Shown here: in pieces, positions 56,730 to 64,000 of the stretch
Layout: the number at the start of each line of letters is the position of its first letter
Numbering within the stretch: the stretch's first letter is position 1
The notes under the pieces: model-generated
What the model was told of the DNA's origin: nothing
The model's input: only the letters and a program-made list of their open reading frames with translations
Databases searched by the model: none
Translations under genes and position numbers: made by a program
Assembly (NCBI GenBank): GCA_029339505.1
Contig: JAQISU010000132.1
Location: forward strand, 4,541,001-4,605,000
Length of the DNA: 64,000 nucleotides
Direction: 5' to 3'
Source: Unio delphinus
Taxonomy: Eukaryota; Mollusca; Bivalvia; Unionida; Unionidae

Positions 56730-56745
56730 GGCCCTGAAAAAGACC
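56730..56745 (-). terminator. Histone-type 3' stem-loop, minus strand
   Basis: Minus strand CAAC-GGTCTTTTTCAGGGCC-GCTC: six-base stem with wobble pairs, TTTC loop, followed 12 bases later by the purine-rich TCGAAAAGAGA. This matches the replication-dependent histone mRNA processing signal (stem-loop plus downstream element). Confidence 0.75.
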
Positions 56746-56788
56746 GTTGGGTGTTTTGTTTTCTTATTATTAAAAAACTTTATTAAAT

Positions 56789-57418
56789 TTACAAAACCAA
56801 CTTTAACTGTCTTAAGCCTCTGCCACGGCCAAGGCCTACTTCAGGACTGGTTACTATCGACGACTTGGTAGATATCACAAGTGTTGGCATCTCAGGCGGA
56901 GAAATAATGTTGGGCTGCTTTGCTCTGGAAGTTTGTTTCTCTTTGGTCGTATTAAAGAAGTCTGATACATTTGGTTCAGACTCCTTAACTCACCCAAAAT
57001 GTATCAAAGTACCGTTACCGCTTGACTTCCACTCTCTTCAGTTTCTCATAAACCTTGTTTTTTATACTAATTCTTCTTCTTTCTGTCGTTTCCTTCTTGC
57101 TTCCTCTTCATCGTGCTGTTGCTGTTCATGGAGAAAATCTTGTACTGCATTTTTCTGTTGTTGTAAATATTTCCCCAGTTCTTCTTCCTGTCTCTTTTTA
57201 AAATTCTCGACTTGTGTTAAAGATAAAAAAGGTGGCAAATGTACTGGTACTGGAATAAATTCTTGCGTAAAACAAAAAAGCTCCACTAAATCCCAATTAA
57301 AATTTGTCTCTTCTGGAAGTAAACTTGTGTTGACTTTAGTAGCCACTACTATATCATTGCTTCTCTTTTCCACGGCCGGTGCACCCATATTCATTATCTT
57401 CTTAGTTTCCGTCATGAT
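56789..57418 (-). CDS. Non-histone ORF inside a histone-type transcription unit
   Basis: The minus-strand ATG at 57418 opens a 118-codon ORF to 57062: a Met/Lys start, a hydrophobic middle (WDLVELFCFTQEFIPVPVHL) and a Glu/Gln/Lys-rich helix (ENFKKRQEEELGKYLQQQ). After stops there is a second open block to a TAA at 56789 ending GLGRGRGLRQLKLVL, then AATAAAG (56778-56784) and the stem-loop at 56730-56745. Upstream is TTTAAATAGG with CCAAT boxes. It is not a histone by sequence. It could be a retrocopy that landed in a histone gene, or a spliced gene with an intron starting after about 57062. Family unknown. Confidence 0.4.
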
Positions 57419-57454
57419 TGAAAACTGTCTCATCGATAAACGGCGCACAGAGGC

Positions 57455-57600
57455 TAGCGCACCTATTTAAAGAATGTGACGTAACAGATCACTCTCTTTG
57501 GATTGGAAGACAGGCTCTGCACTGTGACTGAAATTTTTAACGCGTGATTGGATTGGTAAAAGGAACTCTATACGTTTCGATCCGCTCTTCCACTATAATA
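57455..57600 (-). promoter_or_regulatory. Histone-like promoter with CCAAT boxes and TATA-like element
   Basis: Minus strand: CCAATCCAATCA (about 57550-57562) and CCAATCC (about 57508-57514), TGTTACGTCA (CRE-like, about 57480) and TTTAAATAGG (about 57461-57470), ordered as in metazoan histone promoters. The plus-strand side has TTTCGATCCGC at about 57578, compatible with a divergent promoter. Confidence 0.5.
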
Positions 57601-57758
57601 ACGGCAGTACACTGCATTGCGTCACCTGTTCTCGTCACAAGATGTGGATTAACTTAGCCTACCCTCATTTCTTCAATGCTCTTCCACCCGGACTATCCCA
57701 TGTATGTCATATCATCATGGATAACCACTTGCAAGCCTGATACAGCCCTTTGCAAAAG

Positions 57759-57762
<4 letters not shown>

Positions 57763-57817
<55 letters not shown>
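57763..57817. repeat. TA microsatellite
   Basis: (TA)n of about 54 bp lying between the histone-like promoter and the plus-strand stem-loop. Confidence 0.95.
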
Positions 57818-57819
<2 letters not shown>

Positions 57820-57925
57820 GAGAGTCCTTATCTACGGACCAGGAGCTAGACGAAGTTTAAGGATGAGAAGAAGATCCGTGGGATGCCCTCTATGTTAACG
57901 TAATGATATTAACATAAAACTCAAC

Positions 57926-57940
57926 GGCCTTTTCAGGGCC
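57926..57940 (+). terminator. Histone-type 3' stem-loop, plus strand (one base short)
   Basis: CAAC-GGCCTTTTCAGGGCC-ACTC followed by TCTCGAAAAGA. One stem base is missing compared with the usual 16-base element. No histone reading frame precedes it; the coding region of this unit seems lost. Confidence 0.65.
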
Positions 57941-58496
57941 ACTCATAGGTCTCGAAAAGATTTAATTTCTTTGCCTCATACCACAAACTAATATGAAATG
58001 TTTATCCCTGTATATTATTGTATTTATGTATGTGCTCTATCACTCTATACACATTGAGCGTATATCTCTATTCGCCAGTGAGCTTAACCCGGTGCACACC
58101 TCTTCCTACCATTGTTGCAACATTGTTACCAATCTTCAGTACCATGACATCATCACACGTCTCCACTTCTCCTTGTCGATAAATAGTCCCAAATATTCCA
58201 ATTTAATTTCCCGTTGTCGCCAAACGTTCCCACGACCTTTTTGACTGTTATTTCATTTGTCGCTAAAGTATCCATCTATATTACTAAAATGGTATATTGA
58301 CATATGTCAAAGTTTGACAAAAAAGGACAAAATGATGTTAATTAAATAACAACATCGAATATATCGTCTCAAGTATTCCAGCTTTCTCGTTTATCAAATT
58401 CGAAACCTATATAGCTTTCTTTGAAATTAGTATTAGATAGAGTTCGTGTAAGATGAAATTATGTGTTGTTTTAAAATGCAAACATCTCGTAGCGTT
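57941..58496. other. Non-coding host sequence
   Basis: No gene recognised; an 83-codon ORF at 57993-58244 has no domain. Confidence 0.35.
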
Positions 58497-58594
58497 GTTT
58501 GTATGGTTTAAATATGTATTGTGTAGATACGTTTGTATGGTTTAAATATGTATTGTGTAGGTAAGTTTGTATGGTTTAAATATTTATTGTGTAG
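58497..58594. repeat. 34-bp tandem repeat, 3 copies
   Basis: GTTTGTATGGTTTAAATATG then TATTGTGTAG, repeated three times. Confidence 0.9.
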
Positions 58595-59857
58595 GTAATA
58601 TTTTACACACAAGACTAACAGATTTGTCACTTCATCATTATGGATCTTGTTTTTCTGATTGACAGGACAATACTTTTGTTGAAATGACCACGTTTGTTTT
58701 AACGTGCCTTGGCTGTCACCTTTACACTTAACTTATACAATAGTGTAACTTTATTCAGAAATGATCAAGTAAGCTGACGATTTTCATAATTATGGGTTTG
58801 GTTTCTGTATACACAGTACATAGGAGTAACTATCGGGGACAAAACCTATAATTGTATGACAACAAGCATCATTATCAATATTTACATGGATTTTGCCTTC
58901 TATCTAACACTGAAGGTCTAATGCAATATATTTTTCTTCCAAAACGTAATACAGATAGTTTAAAACACTTTTTTATAATCAACTTTAATTTTGACTTAAA
59001 ACGTTTTAGTTATGTTATAAATGTGTTCGTAAAACAATCTATCAGCACATGACAAAATATATGGAATTATAAACCAATTCCAGCAGTGGTCCAAATTATT
59101 AGAAATATATTATGGTGTTTATAAATCAATGTAATTAGAAGGTAGGCCCTTACAAAGATTATTAACAAAGATCAGTCATACCTAATAGATATGCGCAACA
59201 TGTTGTCATAGAGAAATAGCAACACACAATTACATTTACATTACAATAGTCACATCTATGTATGTTTCATATATGAAACCAATTTCAAGAAATTATCACC
59301 CTGAGTCCACAATGTTTCCTCGCAACACAATTTATTTTCATTTTGTCTTTCCAATGGCTTAATTAGAACAAGTATACATCTTCACCCCGGGGCATGTATT
59401 ACAGGAATCTAGTGAATTCATTGCATTTAGTTCATGTATCTAAAACATATTTTCTTCTTTAAGAATTTATTATATTAACAACTATTGTTGTGTCTGTTAT
59501 GATTGGGATACTGTGTCTATTATCGCATTATTGTTGTCAGGTTCTAAAATATAATGTATAACAGTTGTAATTAAAATCACCCAATATCATTTTAGTGCAT
59601 ATATTTTACTCCAGCATTTGTACAGTTTCCAAACGGTTGACAATCTATAGGTTAATTATTAACCTATATAATTATCAATTATTAAAACTATTAAAAAAGA
59701 TTAAAATTATTAAATTAAATTATTGCCAACTCTACATACGGTGAATATTGTGTCGTAGTATTCAATTGTTTTGTCGGCTGAAATATCCCAAATTTACCAA
59801 GTTTAAAATAATTTAAAGATAAAGCACTTTATTCCTTTTAGGTCTTACTCATATATA
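58595..59857. other. Non-coding AT-rich sequence
   Basis: Nothing supportable. Confidence 0.35.
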
Positions 59858-59860
59858 AAT

Positions 59861-59903
<43 letters not shown>

Positions 59904-59906
59904 TTT
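59858..59906. repeat. TTTA microsatellite
   Basis: (TTTA)n of about 48 bp followed by a short GT run. Confidence 0.95.
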
Positions 59907-60570
59907 GTGTGTGTGTCTTGTATATGTGAGTGTGTTTGTGTGTGCATTTCATTTTTTACTTTAGCCTATTTACTGATTCAAAAAAGATTTAAGGTTTTAA
60001 TAATATAATGTTAAAATCCTAATCAAACAAACAAGTAATGTTTTATCAAACGTCTGGTTTCAGATATCCATTTGTTACACTACAGAGGTACCGTTATGAT
60101 ACCTTGTATCATCAACAGCCGGGTTCCGAATTCTCATTCTGACAGTGATCGCCACCTTTCTTTCTTTTTCCCTTATGTAGTAATTGATTTTCTTGTTAAA
60201 TGCATTTCAGATATACACCTGTCTAGTGGCAATGATTGGGTTTTAGATTGGTTATAAGCCTTGTGCAAAACACAACATTAAACCACCACAAATTATTTTA
60301 TTTTCAACATGCATAATTGCATATGGCTACTTGACCCAGAATGATAAGCGCATGGTGTAATAGTCAAGCATGACTCCGTCTCACATGTATACTCAAAATT
60401 GAATACAGAATGCTGACGTTCTTTACTGCGTATAAAACTTTAAAGAAGAAAGCATAATGCAGTGGTTCTTTACTGGAATTATGATCTTAAAGTTGTATTT
60501 TCCCTTTAGAAAATGCCCTCATCATGAGCATAACTTAAAACTATACGTATACACACCCAATCACTTTTCC
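59907..60570. other. Non-coding host sequence
   Basis: Nothing supportable. Confidence 0.35.
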
Positions 60571-60782
60571 ACGATATTCACCACACGCCCGTTTGCCTTG
60601 TCAGTGATACCTTTCTCACACGTTACTTGATGTTGGGAATACGATATACAACATACGCTCGTTTGCCTTGTCAATGATACCTTTCTCACACGTTACTTGA
60701 TTTTGGGAATAAGATATACAACATACGCTCGTTTGCCTTGTCAATGATACCTTTCTCACACGTTACTTGATTTTGGGAATAA
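60571..60782. repeat. 70-bp tandem repeat, 3 copies
   Basis: Units with GTTTGCCTTGTCAATGATAC and TTTCTCACACGTTACTTGAT start at 60591, 60661 and 60731, an exact 70-bp period with few mismatches. Confidence 0.95.
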
Positions 60783-61827
60783 TAAGCTATAGTTTCGAGC
60801 TCGCTATCAGCGTTCATCGCTTTACTTTGTGCTAATAACTATTAGAACTATGGTTCTTATTACGATGACTCGATTATCCGTCTAACGTCGGTTTCGTTTC
60901 CACTAATGTTACGCATCAGAATTTATAGGATGAAATGGTTTGCATCAAGGAACTAAAATGACTTTGGAAAAGCGAGTTTACAAGATTAATTTGACGTTTT
61001 GTTAATGTACATAGTTGTATGCAGAGGGATAACAACGAATGAAATTCTTCTTGAGTCACCACAGCATCCATAACATTTAAATTCGTGACATCTTGTACAT
61101 AATGTTTCGAGTTTATAAACCTTTAATAGTCTATGCAAAATTTCCAAATTATAGAATAATTCCGCTTCTCTTTATATATCCAGACAACGCATGCATTTTA
61201 TTGTTAACAATAATCTACTTACATTATATATATTTATATATATATGATTAAAATTATCCTCATTTGTATTAAATACAACTTTTATCTAATGTGACATAAA
61301 AAGCAAAGTTAATAAATTGAAAGAAATTCGTTTTTAATCATGTTTGATGGAACGTTTCTTGCCTTCCATATTGTTCATCTAAATAATCATTAATTAAAAT
61401 TAAATCCATCAAAGTGACACAGAAGTGTGCTGATGTTAAAGATTTTCAAAATAACATTATACAATTATCATCAATTGATTTTATGTTATGTTATCTGGAA
61501 GGCATCAATATGTTATTGTCTGACTTAGCGTGATAAAAGCTTGCCTCCTTGGTTTTAAATGCTATTATTGCCTTCATTTACATAATTGTATGGAAGAAAA
61601 GTTGTTATGAGCTAGATTGTCATTTATTCTCTCACTAGCAAGAAAATGTAAATAAAGACATGAACTAGTCCGAATGTGTTGACTACCATTGTGGAATTTA
61701 CTTTCAAAATATTATTTGGGGAGAAGAACGCATATACATTTCTCATCGTCAGCCTGCGCATGGTCGTTTATGCATTTTATCTGTTAGTGGCTTTTCAAAA
61801 ATAAAAACTTAAAGAATCGAAAGAGAG
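60783..61827. other. Non-coding host sequence
   Basis: Nothing supportable. Confidence 0.35.
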
Positions 61828-61940
61828 CAATTGAAATCTTTCATCTAACTGTAAAGGCTAAATGAATGTTGGATTCAATTAGAATCTTTCATCTAACTGT
61901 AAAGGCTAAATGAATGTTGGATTCAATTAGAATCTCTCGC
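61828..61940. repeat. 48-bp tandem repeat, 2.3 copies
   Basis: AATCTTTCATCTAACTGTAA and GGCTAAATGAATGTTGGATT are repeated with a 48-bp period, almost identical. Confidence 0.95.
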
Positions 61941-62199
61941 ATCCTAAGAAACCTAGCGATGTAAGTTTTATTTTACGAAGGGATATAATACATGTGCCTT
62001 TACATAAAACAGAAACGAAATGTACATGATCGTTTGTGTATATATTACGCTGTGTAGATGGTAGACACTAAATCATTATAAATTAGAATGTAAACGTTCT
62101 AATGAGTTTAAAATCTAAGACAACTTAGTATAAACAAGCTTATCCATCTCATGAAGGCAGAGAAAGTGACTTATTTGAAAGAGATGTCAATGTTTATGT
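61941..62199. other. Non-coding host sequence
   Basis: Nothing supportable. Confidence 0.3.
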
Positions 62200-62545
62200 G
62201 CAACATTGAATACAAGTATATCATGAAATATAATGAAATATATCACTATTAACAACATTGTATACAAGAAAATTATACAATATATCAATAACAACATTGT
62301 ATACAAGTATATGATGAAATATACCAATATAAACAAATTTGTATGCAGGCTACGATGAAATATATCAATATTAACAATATTGATAACAAGGATGCGATGA
62401 TATATATCAATATTAACACAACTGTATGCAAGGATAAGATGAAATATATCAATATTAAGAATATTGTATGCAACGATACGATGAAATATATCAATATTAA
62501 CACCACTGTATGCAAGGATGCGATGCAATATATCAATATTAAAAT
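62200..62545. repeat. About 45-bp AT-rich tandem repeat
   Basis: Seven to eight diverged units of GATGAAATATATCAATATTA then CA-TGTATGCAAG. ORFs on both strands across it reflect the repeat only. Confidence 0.85.
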
Positions 62546-62602
62546 CCGATTTGTGTCATCAAATTCATTATGAATAAAGTACACAAATTAATTTTTAATG
62601 AC

Positions 62603-62855
62603 CCTAGTCTAGCATGTCATATTAAAATAGTCTGGTATGTCATATTAAAACAGTCTGATGTGTCATATTAAAATAGTCTGGTATGTCATATTACAATAGT
62701 CTGGTATGTCGTATTTAACTCGTCTGATATGTCATGTTAAAACAGTCTGTATGTCATATTAAAATAATGTCTGGTATGTCATATTAAGACAGTCTGGTAT
62801 GTCATATTAAAATAGCCTGGTATGTCATATCAAGACAGTCTGGTATGTCTTGTTA
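62603..62855. repeat. About 26-bp tandem repeat
   Basis: About ten diverged units of AGTCTGGTATGTCATATTAA then AAT. Confidence 0.9.
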
Positions 62856-64000
62856 CAATCTCTGAATACTAATATCTTATGCACATAAATCCAAAATATT
62901 ATTTCGTGAAAAGCGTGTCGTTGATAAATAATGATATTCACTCCTCAATAAAAGGCTGTGCAGCCGATATAAGCAATAAGAAAATAAGAAAATTATATCT
63001 ATTCTCTACCAACATACTTGTAATTACACTATTTTTAATTTTACTTTGTTTTATAGATGCTGCCACAACATTTATTTGGAAGTACATCCAGAAACACGTT
63101 TGAATGCAAAAACAATATGGAAATGGTGGAATGGTCAAGTGGCATCTTATCTGAAATGGGCATTTGGAGAACGGCATGACCTTAGTGGAATCGAGGACTT
63201 GTGATCCTCTCCACGTATCTCTTCGTTCACAATAAATATTTTGCTGTTCCTTGGTCGAGGATGACGTCCTTTATATGTCAAAAGAACATTTAACCTTCAT
63301 ATATTTGTAACGAGAAGATATGACGTGTATTAGTTGATATAATGTGATGACTTCGAATTGATGTTGTTCCTACCTATACACCGTTTTCAACGAACGTAGT
63401 GATATACATTTTAATGAACATCAATTGTCAAGGATATATGTTAAATAAAATAACCTAACCGACGGCAGATGAACAAGTTTTTGTTCTACCAATAATAATC
63501 GATTATTCTCCTATCATTTTGTTTCTATGTATGACACTACAAACGGAAAATATATGTGGAAAATAGAATGCTTTATATCGACCTACAATAAACCTGCGTG
63601 ACATTTTAGTTTTAATTCGCGCCTATTTCATTTTCGTATGCAAGAACGGTATTATTAGTGCGTTTGCGATAGCACAGAATAATCAAACTACTTGGTAGTT
63701 GAGGGTTTACTCTTTTTATCAAACATTTATCTTGTTCGACTTAATACAAGGCGCTATGCCGCATTTATATTATTCATACAAAGTCTATTATTGCTTGTAA
63801 CCTACATACGTATGTTGCACATTACACATTTGTCGATTAGATGAATTATTACCCATATAGATGTAGGTTAACTTGGTCATTCGTGTTAGCTCAACAACGC
63901 AATATCTGATCATGATAATAATATGATGTAACATAATCTTGACAATAACAGTGGCTCTACTTCATGTGAGTGATATACCTTACATATCTAGTCTCTTAAA
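62856..64000. other. Non-coding host sequence
   Basis: Short ORFs only; no domain, RNA or repeat recognised to the right edge. Confidence 0.35.

Noticed and set aside
56865..57470. 201-codon plus-strand ORF, Ser/Cys/Phe-rich
   Set aside because: Antisense shadow of the Glu/Gln/Lys-rich minus-strand ORF; the promoter and 3' signals are on the minus strand.
62187..62584. Overlapping ORFs on both strands
   Set aside because: Artefacts of an AT-rich tandem repeat of about 45 bp without stop codons in some frames.

Overview
The window looks like AT-rich nuclear DNA of an invertebrate, most likely a mollusc and probably a bivalve. The evidence is an intron-containing beta-propeller exon, tRNA-headed SINEs with a molluscan-type GTTAAACCC tail, a Tx1/L1-like LINE, hAT and THAP-type DNA transposons, many mini- and microsatellites and very little coding DNA. 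The species call is inference.

The main content is two decayed copies of a Polinton/Maverick-like (adintovirus-like, PRD1-adenovirus lineage) virus, about 8 and 13.7 kb. Copy B (about 16528-30235) is the more complete. In order it has an N-truncated coiled-coil structural gene, a pVI/pX-like basic protein, a candidate major capsid protein, an adenain-like protease, a fibre-like protein, a membrane-active protein, a minor capsid protein, two small minus-strand genes (HNH and Cys-rich), a PolB-SF1 helicase-HNH fusion, a DDE integrase and a zinc-ribbon/phospholipase A2 gene on the minus strand, and an A32/FtsK-like packaging ATPase. Copy A (1-8143) has the same replication and integration block. 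Its capsid block is on the opposite strand and lacks the capsid-to-fibre genes, and it runs off the left edge. Every long gene has frameshifts or stops, so both copies are fossils. Termini carry an AGCAGCAGAGGGG motif in inverted orientation, and copy B has a plausible TTGAGG/CTGAGG target duplication.

Between the copies lie a degenerate THAP/DDE_Tnp_4 transposon (8396-12982) with a SWIM-YqaJ-PHD accessory gene, some featureless AT-rich DNA, and one host exon (15347-16102, minus) about 430 bp from the left end of copy B.

From 30.2 kb to the end the DNA is mostly non-coding: a palindromic hairpin, a hAT fragment, SINEs, a 59-bp satellite, a roughly 32-bp minisatellite with a long TA run, and a diverged segment repeated three or more times between about 39.4 and 55.8 kb. 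That segment carries a putative 73-nt first coding exon in two units. One unit is interrupted by a SINE and by a near full-length LINE (about 49931-55627). At 56.7-57.95 kb two replication-dependent histone-type 3' stem-loops face away from each other around a non-histone ORF. The last 6 kb hold only simple and tandem repeats.
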